A stretch of 64,000 nt of DNA from Neocallimastix lanati (nom. inval.) (taxonomy: Eukaryota > Neocallimastigomycota > Neocallimastigomycetes > Neocallimastigales > Neocallimastigaceae): contig JACVTC010000081.1 in NCBI GenBank assembly GCA_016946835.1, positions 591,501 to 655,500 of the forward strand, read 5' to 3'. Position 1 is the stretch's first letter, and each line of letters opens with the position of its first letter. Both the position numbers and the translations under genes were made by a program. Shown here one piece after another: positions 9,015-20,615 of this stretch. The notes under the pieces were generated by a model, which saw nothing but the letters and a program-made list of their open reading frames with translations, did no database searches and had not been told where the DNA came from.

Positions 9015-10580
9015 CTAATATTTAATACATTGTGAGTAATATGGACTTATTTCCTTACAAGTTAAACCAGACTTACAACATTTTGGTCCATTAAATCCTG
9101 TTCCACCACATTGGGCCCATTCACCAGCACATTGATTATCATCAACAACGGTTGGATTTGTTTTTACAGTTACAGTAATTGTTTCTCTCTGAGTGACAGT
9201 AACTTTTTCTTTTACAGTAACAGTTGTAACGACTGGAATACATTTAGTACCTGTTGTTGGAATAACTGGTTTGGAAGTGGTAGTAGTCTTTGGTGGGAGA
9301 ACTCTTGTACTAGTGGTAGTAGTCTTTGGTGGGAGAACTCTTGTACTAGTAGTAGTAGTCTTTGGTGGAAGAACTCTTGTACTAGTGGTAGTTGTCTTTG
9401 GTGGAAGAACTCTTGTACTAGTGGTAGTAGTCTTTGGTGGAAGAACTCTTGTACTAGTGGTAGTAGTCTTTGGTGGAAGAACTCTTGTACTAGTAGTAGT
9501 AGTCTTTGGTGGGAGTACTCTTGTACTAGTGGTAGTAGTCTTTGGTGGAAGAACTCTTGTACTAGTGGTAGTAGTCTTTGGTGGAAGAACTCTTGTACTA
9601 GTGGTAGTAGTCTTTGGTGGGAGTACTCTTGTACTAGTGGTAGTAGTCTTTGGTGGGAGAACTCTTGTACTAGTGGTAGTAGTCTTTGGTGGGAGTACTC
9701 TTGTACTAGTGGTAGTAGTCTTTGGTGGAAGAACTCTTGTACTAGTAGTAGTAGTCTTTGGTGGAAGAACTCTTGTACTAGTGGTAGTAGTCTTTGGTGG
9801 GAGTACTCTTGTACTAGTGGTAGTGGTCTTTGGTGGAAGAACTCTTGTACTAGTGGTAGTAGTCTTTGGTGGAAGAACTCTTGTACTAGTGGTAGTAGTC
9901 TTTGGTGGAAGAACTCTTGTACTAGTGGTAGTAGTCTTTGGTGGAAGAACTCTTGTACTAGTAGTAGTAGTCTTTGGTGGGAGTACTCTTGTACTAGTAG
10001 TAGTGGTCTTTGGTGGGAGTACTCTTGTACTAGTGGTAGTGGTCTTTGGTGGAAGAACTCTTGTACTAGTGGTAGTAGTCTTTGGTGGAAGAACTCTTGT
10101 ACTAGTAGTAGTAGTCTTTGGTGGGAGTACTCTTGTACTAGTAGTAGTGGTCTTTGGTGGGAGTACTCTTGTACTAGTGGTAGTAGTCTTTGGTGGAAGA
10201 ACTCTTGTACTAGTGGTAGTGGTCTTTGGTGGAAGAACTTTTGTACTAGTGGTAGTAGTCTTTGGTGGAAGTATTTTTGTACTAGTGGTAGTAGTCTTTG
10301 GTGGAAGAACTTTTGTACTAGTACTTGGAAGAATACAAATGTAAGTCAATTGTTTAGCACAACCAACTCTATAAGAACTATAATGACCACCAGCCTTTTT
10401 ACAATCAGAACTAATACCACGCTTAACTAAATTTGATGGTAAAGCTTTACCTGAAAAAGTTTTAGTTGATGGTAAAGTTTTAGTTGTATAACCACCTAAA
10501 CAACTATCGTATGCTGAAACACCAACAAAAGAAGAAACTAAGCACAAAAGGATTATTGAAAAATATAATTTCATTTTCAT
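9015..10580 (-). CDS. Secreted CBM1 protein with Thr/Pro repeat stalk, gene 1
   Basis: 521 residues. A signal peptide (1-23, ending VSA) is followed by a Cys-containing N-terminal module (about 24-86) with C-x13-C-x7-C (C60, C74, C82). Then come about 29 copies of a 12-residue repeat of type VLPPKTTTTSTR (36-bp DNA unit) and a Thr/Val-rich neck. The CBM1 at about 484-521 has WAQCGG, GFNGPKCC, LTC and PYYSQC, with the paired cysteines and cellulose-binding aromatics of the family. The start is ATG at 10580; there are no introns. The protein should be exported, with the stalk heavily O-glycosylated. A role in attachment to plant fibre or wall decoration is inferred, since no catalytic domain is present. 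An A-rich tract follows the stop by about 20 bases. Confidence 0.93.
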   Translation of the reverse strand: MKMKLYFSIILLCLVSSFVGVSAYDSCLGGYTTKTLPSTKTFSGKALPSNLVKRGISSDCKKAGGHYSSYRVGCAKQLTYICILPSTSTKVLPPKTTTTSTKILPPKTTTTSTKVLPPKTTTTSTRVLPPKTTTTSTRVLPPKTTTTSTRVLPPKTTTTSTRVLPPKTTTTSTRVLPPKTTTTSTRVLPPKTTTTSTRVLPPKTTTTSTRVLPPKTTTTSTRVLPPKTTTTSTRVLPPKTTTTSTRVLPPKTTTTSTRVLPPKTTTTSTRVLPPKTTTTSTRVLPPKTTTTSTRVLPPKTTTTSTRVLPPKTTTTSTRVLPPKTTTTSTRVLPPKTTTTSTRVLPPKTTTTSTRVLPPKTTTTSTRVLPPKTTTTSTRVLPPKTTTTSTRVLPPKTTTTSTRVLPPKTTTTSTRVLPPKTTTTSTRVLPPKTTTTSKPVIPTTGTKCIPVVTTVTVKEKVTVTQRETITVTVKTNPTVVDDNQCAGEWAQCGGTGFNGPKCCKSGLTCKEISPYYSQCIKY

Positions 10581-10713
10581 TTATTTTTTTGTTTTTGTTT
10601 AATTAAACAAAAAGAAAATTTTTTCTTTGTAAAATAATAAAAAAATATATATATTTTATTTTATATTTTTTATATAAAATATTTAAAACTTTATTATTCA
10701 ATTACTTTAAATA

Positions 10714-10780
10714 TTTTTTGTCACCAACTATTCTAATATATATATTCAATATATATATTATTAAGGATATTTCAAGTTCT
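10714..10780 (-). promoter_or_regulatory. Conserved upstream block of CBM1 gene 1 with AT dyad
   Basis: A block about 135-200 bases before the start codon contains TTTGTCACCAACTATTC and a near-palindrome of two (AT)n arms around TTCAAT. It recurs at the same distance from the other four genes (17880-17945, 22578-22640, 36149-36215, 48193-48258). It may be promoter or merely shared duplication history. Confidence 0.4.
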
Positions 10781-10808
10781 TTTTTTTTTCTTTTCTTATT
10801 TGAATTTG

Positions 10809-10841
<33 letters not shown>

Positions 10842-10985
10842 AGGATTTTTTCTTTATTTTATATAAACATCAAAAAAAAAAAAAAAAAAAAAAAAGCTAC
10901 AATTAAATTATAATAATAAAATATATTAAAAATTAAATTAATTAAATATCAACATAATATTAAAATGATTTTCAAAAAAAGAAAA

Positions 10986-11016
<31 letters not shown>

Positions 11017-11250
11017 ATAATTTTTGTTCATCAGACTTTAAATATTATATAAAACATAACAAAAAAAAATTTTTTTTATTAATAATTTAAATAATTATAG
11101 AATGTCACATTTCATTTTTTTAGTACAACAATAATAAGAAAATATCTTCATAAACTTTAATTATTATTATTAGATAAATACCAGAAAAAAAAAAAAAAAA
11201 TGAAATAAATAGTCGATATATAAATATATAGTACAGATTGAATAAAATAA

Positions 11251-11290
<40 letters not shown>

Positions 11291-12599
11291 TTTATATATA
11301 TAAATAAATAAATACAAAATGTATATATTAAAAAACGGATTCGTTCAATTGATTAAAATTACATTATAATATTTAATAGTTATATTGTAAATTTTAAATA
11401 AATAACTAAATAAATAAATAAATAATTAATTAATTATAATAACAAAGCTTCTCCAAAAAAGTTTGAAATAGTGACAAAAGTAGTTGCTATCATCAACAAT
11501 AGTAAAATTGGTATCAAAAATACAAAATTAATTATAGATAAAAATAAATTAAAAAAAAAAAAAAAAAAAAAATGGGTAGAATTAATAAAATTAATAAAAT
11601 TAATAGTAAAAATAAATAAATGTAATAAATACATAAATTAAAAGAGTAAATAAATAAATGAATAAAATTTTCAAATAAATTAATTCTAATATAATAATTT
11701 ATCTTTTTCTTTATTTTTTTTTTTTTTTTTCATTTTTATTTTTATTTTTATTTTTGTTTTTATTTTTATTTTTTTTTTTATTTTTATTTTTATCTGAAAT
11801 TTTATATTTATAAAAATTAAAGCATTTTTTTTTCTAAATACAAATTAAAACTTTTTTATTTGTTTTCTTTTATTTACATATAACAAAAAAACTTTAGAAG
11901 AAAAGAAGTAAGAAGAAGATAAAAAATAAAATAAATAAAATTATACTTTTATAACGATTTAAACTTTATGTATATTAAATATCCAACATCTTCATCTAAA
12001 TTTAAATTTATATATGTATATAGATAAATGTATATATATGGATATAAATGTATATATATGGATATATATGGATTGATATGTTTTTTATTTGGTCTCTAAA
12101 CCAATAACATAAATTTAAAGTAAAACAATTTTAATTTATCTTTATTTTAGATTTATTTTGTGTTCTTTGAAATTCTACAACTTTTAATTCAAAACACACA
12201 ATCATAAATAATAATAATTAATAGGTAACAATAATATAATAATAAATAATTGAATAATAAATAATAATTGAATCATAAATAATAAATAATTGAATAATAA
12301 ATAATAAATATTTAATAATAAATAATAAATAATAAATAATAATAAATAATAAATATTTAATAATAAATAATAAATAATAAATAATAATAAATAATAAATA
12401 ATAAATAATAATAAATAATAAATATTTAATAATAAATAATAAATAATAATAAAAAGAAGTATTTAATAATAAATAATAAATAATAATAAAAAGTGTATTT
12501 ATTAATAAATATTTAATATTAAATAATAATAAATAATTTTTAATTATTCAATATAAATGATTTAATTGCTCGTTAAATTAAAAATAAATTAATAAATCA
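10781..12599. repeat. Duplicated 5' flank unit of CBM1 gene 1
   Basis: It contains homopolymers, (TAA)n at about 11250-11287, and GAATGTCACATTTCATTTTT at 11100. Then come the blocks shared with 3794-4807, 18180-19350, 36480-38110 and 48545-49720, a heptanucleotide-type tract at 12240-12530 and the end block at 12545-12599. I see no coding region. Confidence 0.7.
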
Positions 12600-12639
12600 A
12601 TAAATGTTTTCAAATTTATAATATTTTACTTCATTGTAC

Positions 12640-14042
12640 CAAGTTAAAAATACATTAAACATTTCACTTGTAGATTAACAAAAGATGACCCATCCGTATC
12701 TAGAGTAGACATCCAGAATAGTCAGAAAACAATTATTACCATAAAGTGAACTATGTTTTAGTAAAACTATATACATGTGAACCCTTCCGAATGGTTCAGT
12801 AGCCTACCTTTCATTTACATGAGAAGGAATGTTTTTTTTTTTTTTTTTTTTTTTTTGGAAGTCACAGAAGGTATTATTGTCACATTTTATAGTAACTGGA
12901 TCATTAATGAAATTCTTTAAAATATTTTTATTATTAGTTATATGTTCTCCTGCTCCAGAATCATATAACTATTGAGTTTTTTCATCTATCGTTTATTTGA
13001 AAAATATTTTTTAATGAATTTAGATACTCTGTAACTCTAGAAACCTTAATTTCTGGGAGTTTTGAATTAATATAACTATTATTGTTTATATTTTTTGTTC
13101 CTGTTGTGATTTTCGTTATTTCCCCTTTTTATTTTCATTGTAGTATTTATTAAATTGGTTGTTCGAGTTTGTCGGGTTTTTCGGGGGTTTTCAGTTAAAA
13201 TATCATTCATTTGTGTCAGGATTATTCATATCACAAATATAGCAATATTTATCTTTTTCTTCCTTTCCTTTTCTGGTATTTCTCTCATGTTCTTGGTTAT
13301 TGCTATCATATTTTTGAATTTTATTAACCTTATTTTGTTTTCCTTTGCCTTTAAATTTTCCAGCGTTGTCGATATCCATTGGGTCATCATGAGTTTCTTC
13401 TTTAGTAGTGTTTCCCCAATTACTAAAGTAACTCCATAATTTCAAATCTTCTTTTATTTTATTATATAGATTATCAACTGTTATATCACTATTTAAGATA
13501 AAATTTGATTTATTGCTTGTTAGTAAAACACGTAATAAATATTTTACCTTTTCTTTTTCTTCCATGGGTGCTTTTGCCTCTTTCATATTACTGAAAATTT
13601 TAATCATTTTCTTACATGCAGTTGATATTTCTTTTTCAGTTCTTACCTTTATTGTTGTGAGTTTATTGATCTATTGAGTAAGGTCATTGGCTTCACCATT
13701 ACATTTTTAGAGATTCTATAATTGTTGAGGCTGCTTCAATGACTATGATATCCTCATGAATTTTTGGAGTGATTGAATTTATTATAATTGGACGTGCCTT
13801 TTTATATTCTCATTTAGCTCTCATAATGATCTCAATATTAATTGAGTCATTGTCATATAATTATTGAACAACGTCCTATTCGAAATATTCTTCAAGCTCT
13901 AGTTGTTCAACAACTGTTTTGATGGAATAATAGCAGATTCAGTAATTTGATCCATTTAAGAATTTATTACTGCCCATAATATTTTCATTATTATTCATTG
14001 ACATTTTTATACATATGTTGAGAGCCACTGAGACTATTAATC
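12640..14042 (-). pseudogene. Decayed copia element B: gag, protease motif and integrase start
   Basis: On the minus strand the gag start lies near 14010 (MSMNNNENI), with several stops. The longest open part is 13607-13203, with a C-terminal gag region, DPMDIDN and a partial zinc knuckle YCYICD. Around 12975-12940, YDSGAGEHIT is readable, the aspartic protease signature of copia elements. Further on, EPFGRVHMYIV and a D-x-YSRYGWVIF stretch (about 12810-12680) mark the start of the integrase core. Everything after that is missing. It is closely similar to copy A but keeps the protease segment. Confidence 0.82.
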
Positions 14043-14279
14043 TGTTAATTATACTTTAGATTTTATTTAAAATATACATTATTTATTTATTTAAAGAATT
14101 CATAAATGGTTAGTACATTTTATATAATTACTCATTTGACTATTTATTTGTTACACAATAAAATTATATTACGTATATTTATGTAGTCTACATTAATTTA
14201 TAATATTTAATTAAAAATAGTTATAGTATATTAATTATATATTAACTTTATATTAACTCTATTAAACTTATTTCTAACA
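14043..14279 (-). repeat. 5' LTR of copia element B
   Basis: 237 bp. On the minus strand it starts TGTTAGAAATAAG and ends TAATTAACA, giving 5-bp inverted ends, and is followed directly by GATTAATAGTCTCAGTGG, a one-base variant of the GATTAAGAGTCTCA primer-binding site. Related LTR pieces occur at 20442-20615, 23860-24208, about 26930-27000 and about 38640-38890. Confidence 0.78.
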
Positions 14280-14317
14280 TATTTTTTGTTACAAATAAAG
14301 TTTTAATATAAAATCGA

Positions 14318-14349
<32 letters not shown>

Positions 14350-14689
14350 TTATATTAAAAAGTTTATTGACTAATTAATTGATTTATTTTTACCAATTGT
14401 TTTATTAAAATAATCAATAATAAAAAAATAAATAAAATAACAATTATAATATAATAATAATAAAGTAAAAAGAACAATTAAAAAGAACAATAAATGCAAT
14501 AAATACATAAACTAATAATAAGAAATAACAATAAATTATATAATTGTTTTAGCATTATTAAAAATAAATAAATAAATAAATGTTTATATAAATAAATGAT
14601 ATAAAATAAATAGATAAATAAATAGATAAATAGATAAATAAATAGATAGGTATGTAATAATAATAATAATAAAAAAAATTATTTTTTTT
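14280..14689. repeat. Dispersed repeat next to LTRs, with the empty site of the 39177 copia insertion
   Basis: It begins TTTTTTGTTACAAATAAAG, then an A-run, AAAAAGTTTATTGACTAA and low-complexity AT DNA. The same order is seen at 27000-27160, 38890-39176 and 50195-50400. TTTATTAAAATAATCAATAA at 14401-14420 is the uninterrupted form of the site that the 39177-44803 copia element occupies. No gene is seen. Confidence 0.65.
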
Positions 14690-15344
14690 TAAAGATTTAA
14701 TAATATTTATTATTATTATATATATATATTTATATATATATATGAAAATTTTTACATTAGCTTTTTGACGACAATCCTTGTAAAGATGCATAGTAAAGAA
14801 TTAATTTTTTTTTTAAAGATTTGATTTAATAATAATTATTAATATATGTATATGAAATTTTTTACATTAGCTTTTTGACGACAATCCTAGTAAAGATGCA
14901 TAGTTAAGAATTGAACTAAAGACAAAGAATACTAAAATACATGCTTTTTAAAGTAGAAAGATAAATTCCTATTGGTTAAAAATCTAAAGAAAGAGCTAAC
15001 TTCTAATAATTTAATTTACTATTCATTTTAGTAATAACAGACTGTAAATCCAAAGACTCATTAAAAGATAGTTTTCCATATTAATTCGTTGTTTTTTAAC
15101 AATTCCATGAATAAATTTATTACAATTTAATATATATATATATATATATTTTTTTTTTACTTAAGACGTACTTTAATTTTTAAAATAATTTTTTCATGGT
15201 CAGGATTGAAACATCTAAGATCATCTCAGACTTCTTCGTATAGTCGACATTTCAAAATAAAAATTAAAAAATAAAGTTTTCACTGTAGTCTTTTCTTTCG
15301 AGATATTTTTATATATTGTATTTATTTTATGTATATTTGGAACC
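14690..15344. repeat. Second copy of the dispersed repeat at 7587-8300
   Basis: It carries the same landmarks (ACATTAGCTTTTTGACGACA twice, at about 14754 and 14864, giving a partial internal tandem duplication; then TCTTTCGAGATATTTTTATA at 15294). It is part of the segmental duplication that also carried copia copy B and CBM1 gene 2. Confidence 0.65.
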
Positions 15345-15516
<172 letters not shown>

Positions 15517-16424
15517 TAAAATTGTTAGTAAATAATTTTAATTGTAAAAAAATTTTTATGTTCTCTGTGGATTTCTAAAAATACTTTATCATATAATTAT
15601 AACCATAATTTTATTTATTTATCAAAAAAATAAAAAAATTTAATATAACATTGCACTATACATGAATGATTCATACATAAAGAAATATTAAATTCTTAAA
15701 AAAAAAAAAAAATGAATAAAAGTAAATTAAAAGAACAGTAAATTGAACAAATAAAATAAAATAAAATAAAATAAAATAAAATAAAATAAAATAAAATAAA
15801 ATAAAATAAAATAAAATAAAATAAAATAAAATAAAATAAAATAAAATAAAATAAAATAAAATAAAATAAAATAAAATAAAATAAAATAAAATAAAATAAA
15901 ATAAAATAAAATAAAATAAAATAAAATAAAATAAAATAAAATAAAATAAAATAAAATAAAATAAAATAAATGGAATAAATAAGGTCAATTATTAGAAATA
16001 ACAATAAATTTTATAATTATTTTAATATTATTAAGAAAAATAAACAATAAAAAAAAATAATATATAAAAAAAAAAAATAATATAAAAAAAATTAACACTC
16101 TATTATACATATATTAATAAATTTATTATAATTATTTTTTTGTATTTTTTAAAATCTGAATTAAAATTAAATATATATATTTATTTTATTAATTATTTAT
16201 ATCGTTTTTTAATTTTTTTTATAAATTTTAAAAATTTTATATATTATTTTACATCAAGTAAAATAATATTAAATACATTTATATATAACATATATAATTA
16301 TAATGAATATAATTTTTAATGAGATTTTTAAAATAAAATTTTTATTTTTTATTTTAAATTTTAATCTCTTTTTCAAAATTAATATAATTTTATTATTATT
16401 ATTAATACTTATTTTGATTATTAT

Positions 16425-16468
<44 letters not shown>

Positions 16469-16641
16469 TTTTCTTTGTATTAATTTAATTTAATAATATT
16501 TCTTTTCTTTCTTAATTTCTTTTTTTTTTTTTTTTTTTTTCTTTACTGTTTTTTATTTATCTAATTAAATTTAATATAATTCTTTTTTTTTTTTTTTTTC
16601 TTTCTTTTTTTTTTTTTTTTTTTGTATTATTTTTTAAATTT
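15517..16641. other. Shared 3' flank of CBM1 gene 2 with (AAAAT)n array
   Basis: (AAAAT)n runs from about 15749 to 15970 (roughly 44 units). Apparent open frames across it, coding for ILFYF repeats, are shadows of the array. The rest is AT-rich flank paralogous to 8301-9014, with T-runs at 16520-16540 and 16584-16623 that become polyA on the gene strand. Confidence 0.75.
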
Positions 16642-17745
16642 CTAATATTTAACACATTGTGAGTAATATGGACTTATTTCCTTACAAGTTAAACCAGACT
16701 TACAACATTTTGATCCATTAAATCCTGTTCCACCACATTGAGACCATTCACCAGCACATTGATTATCATCAACAACGGTTGGATTTGTTTTTACAGTTAC
16801 AGTAATTGTTTCTCTCTGAGTGACAGTAACTTTTTCTTTTACAGTAACAGTTGTAACGACTGGAATACATTTAGTACCTGTTGTTGGAATAACTGGTTTG
16901 GAAGTGGTAGTAGTTTTTGGTGGGAGTACTCTTGTACTAGTGGTAGTAGTCTTTGGTGGGAGAACTCTTGTACTAGTAGTAGTAGTCTTTGGTGGGAGAA
17001 CTCTTGTACTAGTGGTAGTGGTCTTTGGTGGAAGAACTCTTGTACTAGTAGTAGTGGTCTTTGGTGGAAGAACTCTTGTACTAGTAGTAGTGGTCTTTGG
17101 TGGAAGAACTCTTGTACTAGTAGTAGTTGTCTTTGGTGGGAGAACTCTTGTACTAGTAGTAGTAGTCTTTGGTGGAAGAATTCTTGTACTAGTGGTAGTT
17201 GTCTTTGGTGGAAGAACTCTTGTACTAGTGGTAGTAGTCTTTGGTGGAAGAACTCTTGTACTAGTGGTAGTAGTCTTTGGTGGGAGAACTCTTGTACTAG
17301 TGGTAGTAGTCTTTGGTGGGAGAACTCTTGTACTAATGGTAATAGTCTTTGGTGGGAGTACTCTTGTACTAGTGGTAGTGGTCTTTGGTGGAAGAACTAT
17401 TGTACTAGTGGTAGTGGTCTTTGGTGGAAGAACTATTGTACTAGTAGTAGTAGTAGTAGTCTTTGGTGGAAGAACTTTTGTACTAGTACTTGGAAGAATA
17501 CAAATGTAAGTCAATTGTTTAGCACAACCAACTCTATAAGAACTATAATGACCACCAGCCTTTTTACAATCAGAACTAATACCACGCTTAACTAAATTTG
17601 ATGGTAAAGCTTTACCTGAAAAAGTTTTAGTTGATGGTAAAATTTTAGTTGTATAACCACCTAAACAACTATCGTATGCTGAAACACCAACAAAAGAAGA
17701 AACTAAGCACAAAAGGATTATTAAAAAATATAATTTCATTTTCAT
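16642..17745 (-). CDS. Secreted CBM1 protein with Thr/Pro repeat stalk, gene 2
   Basis: 367 residues, nearly identical to gene 1 outside the stalk: signal peptide 1-23, the four-Cys N-terminal module with C-x13-C-x7-C, about 16 copies of the 12-residue VLPPKTTTTST repeat, and a C-terminal CBM1 (WSQCGG, GFNGSKCC, PYYSQC). Variant repeats near the N-terminal side (IVLPPK, TITIS, and one unit lengthened by two Thr) differ from gene 1. The stalk therefore changed by unit gain and loss after duplication. The start is ATG at 17745 and no introns are seen. Function is inferred as for gene 1: export and cellulose binding, no enzyme domain. Confidence 0.93.
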   Translation of the reverse strand: MKMKLYFLIILLCLVSSFVGVSAYDSCLGGYTTKILPSTKTFSGKALPSNLVKRGISSDCKKAGGHYSSYRVGCAKQLTYICILPSTSTKVLPPKTTTTTTSTIVLPPKTTTTSTIVLPPKTTTTSTRVLPPKTITISTRVLPPKTTTTSTRVLPPKTTTTSTRVLPPKTTTTSTRVLPPKTTTTSTRILPPKTTTTSTRVLPPKTTTTSTRVLPPKTTTTSTRVLPPKTTTTSTRVLPPKTTTTSTRVLPPKTTTTSTRVLPPKTTTTSTRVLPPKTTTTSKPVIPTTGTKCIPVVTTVTVKEKVTVTQRETITVTVKTNPTVVDDNQCAGEWSQCGGTGFNGSKCCKSGLTCKEISPYYSQCVKY

Positions 17746-18765
17746 TTATTTTTTTTGTTTTTGTTTAATTAAACAAATAGAAAATTTTTTCTTTGTAAAA
17801 TAATAAAAAAATATATATATTTTATTTTATATTTTTTATATAAAATATTTAAAATTTTATTATTCAATTACTTTAAATATTTTTTGTCACCAACTATTCT
17901 AATATATATATTCAATATATATATTATTAAGAATATTTCAAGTTCTTTTTTTTTTTCTTTCCTTATTTGAATTTGAAAAAAAAAAAAAAAAATAAAATAA
18001 GGATTTTTTCTTTATTTTATATAAACATCAAAAAAAAAAAAGAAAAATATATATATATATATATAAATATATTTATATTAATTTTTGTTCATCAAACTTT
18101 AAATATTATATAAAACGTAACAAAAAAAAATTTTTTTTTATTAATAATTTATTAATAATTTAAATAATTATAGAATGTCACATTTCATTTTTTAGTACAA
18201 CAATAATAAGAAAAAATCTTCATAAACTTTAATTATTATTATTAGATAAATACCAGAAAAAAAAAAAAAAATAAATAAAATAAAATAGTCGATATATAAA
18301 TATAAAGTACAGATTGAATAAAATAAAATAATAATAATAATAAATTTTATATATATAAATAAATAAATACAAAATTTCAATATTAAAAAACGGATTCGTT
18401 CAACTGATTAAAATTACATTATAATATTTAATAGTTATATTGTAAATTTTAAATAAATAACTAAATAAATAAATAAATAATTAATTAATTATAATAACAA
18501 AGCTTCTCCAAAAAAGTTTGAAATAGTGACAAAAGTAGTTGCTATCATCAACAATAGTAAAATTGGTATCAAAAATACAAAATTAATTATAGATAAAAAT
18601 AAATTAAAGGTAAAAAAAAAAATGGGTAGAATTAATAAAATTAATAAAATTAATAGTAAAAATAAATAAATGTAATAAATACATAAATTAAAAGAATAAA
18701 TAAATAAATGAATAAAATTTTCAAATAAATTAATTATAATATAATAATTTATCTTTTTCTTTATA

Positions 18766-18802
<37 letters not shown>

Positions 18803-19350
18803 AATTTTTTATTTTTATTTTTATTTTTTTTTTTTTTTTTTTTTTTCATTTTTTTCTTTATATTTTTATTTTTATTTTTGTTTTTATTTTTATTTTTTTT
18901 TATTTTTATTTTTATCTGAAATTTTATATTTAAACAAATTAAAGCTTTTTTTTTTTTTATTTTCTATATACAAATTAAAACTTTTTTGTTTATTTTCTTT
19001 TATTTACATATAACAAAAAAACTTAAGAAGAAAAGAAGTAAGAAGAAGATAAAAAATAAAATAAATAAAATTATACTTTTATAACGATTTAAACTTTATG
19101 TATATTAAATATCCAACATCTTCATCTAAATTTAAATTTATATATGTATATAGATAAATGTATATATATGGATATAAATGTATATATATGGATATATATG
19201 GATTGATATGTTTTTTATTTGGTCTCTAAACCAATAACATAAATTTAAAGTAAAACAATTTTAATTTATCTTTATTTTAGATTTATTTTGTGTTCTTTGA
19301 AATTCTATAACTTTTAATTCAAAACACACAATCATAAATAATAATAATTA
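17746..19350. repeat. Duplicated 5' flank unit of CBM1 gene 2
   Basis: It contains the dyad block (17880-17945), GAATGTCACATTTCATTTTT (18174), the TTTGGTCTCTAAACCAATAA block (19218) and homopolymer/AT arrays, all in the same order as behind gene 1. No gene is seen. Confidence 0.72.
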
Positions 19351-20058
19351 ATAAATAAAATTAAATGAGTATTTATTAATAAATAATAAATAATAAATAA
19401 TAAATAATAAATAATAAATAATAAATAATAAATAATAAATAATAAATAATAAATAATAAATAATAAATAATAAATAATAAATAATAAATAATAAATAATA
19501 AATAATAAATAATAAATAATAAATAATAATAATTAATATGTAACAATAATATAATAATAATAAATAATAAATAATAAATAATAAATAATAAATAATAAAT
19601 AATAAATAATAAATAATAAATAATAAATAATAAATAATAAATAATAAATAATAAATAATAAATAATAATAATTAATATGTAACAATAATATAATAATAAT
19701 AAATAATAAATAATAAATAATAAATAATAAATAATAAATAATAAATAATAATAATTAATATGTAACAATAATATAATAATAATAAATAATAAATAATAAA
19801 TAATAAATAATAAATAATAAATAATAAATAATAAATAATAAATAATAAATAATAAATAATAAATAATAAATAATAAATAATAAATAATAAATAATAAATA
19901 ATAAATAATAAATACTAAATACTAAATACTAAATACTAAATATTTAATAATAAATAATAAATAATAAATATTTAATAATAAATAATAATTAATAAATAAT
20001 AAAATAAAGAAGTATTTATTAATAAATACTATTTAATAATAAATAATAAAAATAAATA
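19351..20058. repeat. Heptanucleotide (AAATAAT)n array with higher-order interruptions
   Basis: Period-7 AT sequence is interrupted three times (about 19527, 19668, 19750) by the same block containing AATTAATATGTAACAATAAT. That block is the normal end of the flank unit, so the array grew by larger segmental duplications, not only by slippage. The long open frame on the minus strand is a shadow. Confidence 0.85.
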
Positions 20059-20615
20059 GGGGTCCATTGAGTAAGGTCATTGGCTTCACCATTACATTCA
20101 GTTTAGAGATTCTATAATTGTTGAGGCTGCTTCAATGACTATGATATCCTCATGAATTTTTGGAGTGATTGAATTTATTATAATTGGACGTGCCTTTTTA
20201 TATTCTCATTTAGCTCTCATAATGATCTCAATATTAATTGAGTCATTGTCATATAATTATTGAACAACGTCCTATTCGAAATATTCTTCAAGCTCTAGTT
20301 GTTCAACAACTGTTTTGATGGAATAATAGCAGATTCAGTAATTTGATCCATTTAAGAATTTATTACTGCCCATAATATTTTCATTATTATTCATTGACAT
20401 TTTTATACATATGTTGAGAGCCACTGAGACTATTAATCTGTTAATTATACTTTAGATTTTATTTAAAATATACATTATTTATTTATTTAAAGAATTCATA
20501 AATGGTTAGTACATTTTATATAATTACTCATTTGACTATTTATTTGTTACACAATAAAATTATATACATATATTTATGTAGTCTACATTAATTTATAATA
20601 TTTAATTACAAATAG
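20059..20615 (-). pseudogene. Copia element C: gag N-terminal fragment and LTR piece
   Basis: It starts abruptly at 20064 inside gag. The N-terminal gag region, a start near 20400, the mutated primer-binding site (about 20430-20441) and LTR sequence to about 20615 are nearly identical to copy B. The protease and integrase parts are missing, replaced by the heptanucleotide array. It is truncated at both ends. Confidence 0.75.

Noticed and set aside
9111-10430. Long plus-strand open frames across CBM1 gene 1 (and likewise 16738-17595, 34526-36041, 47152-48085)
   Set aside because: They are by-products of the 36-bp repeat, which lacks stops in other frames. They have no signal, no domain and extreme repeat composition, while the minus strand gives signal peptide and CBM1.
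15671-16004. Open frames of ILFYF repeats at (AAAAT)n arrays (also 20628-20838, 24765-24947, 25858-26736)
   Set aside because: A pentanucleotide array without stops in one direction gives these frames in all phases; nothing else is protein-like.
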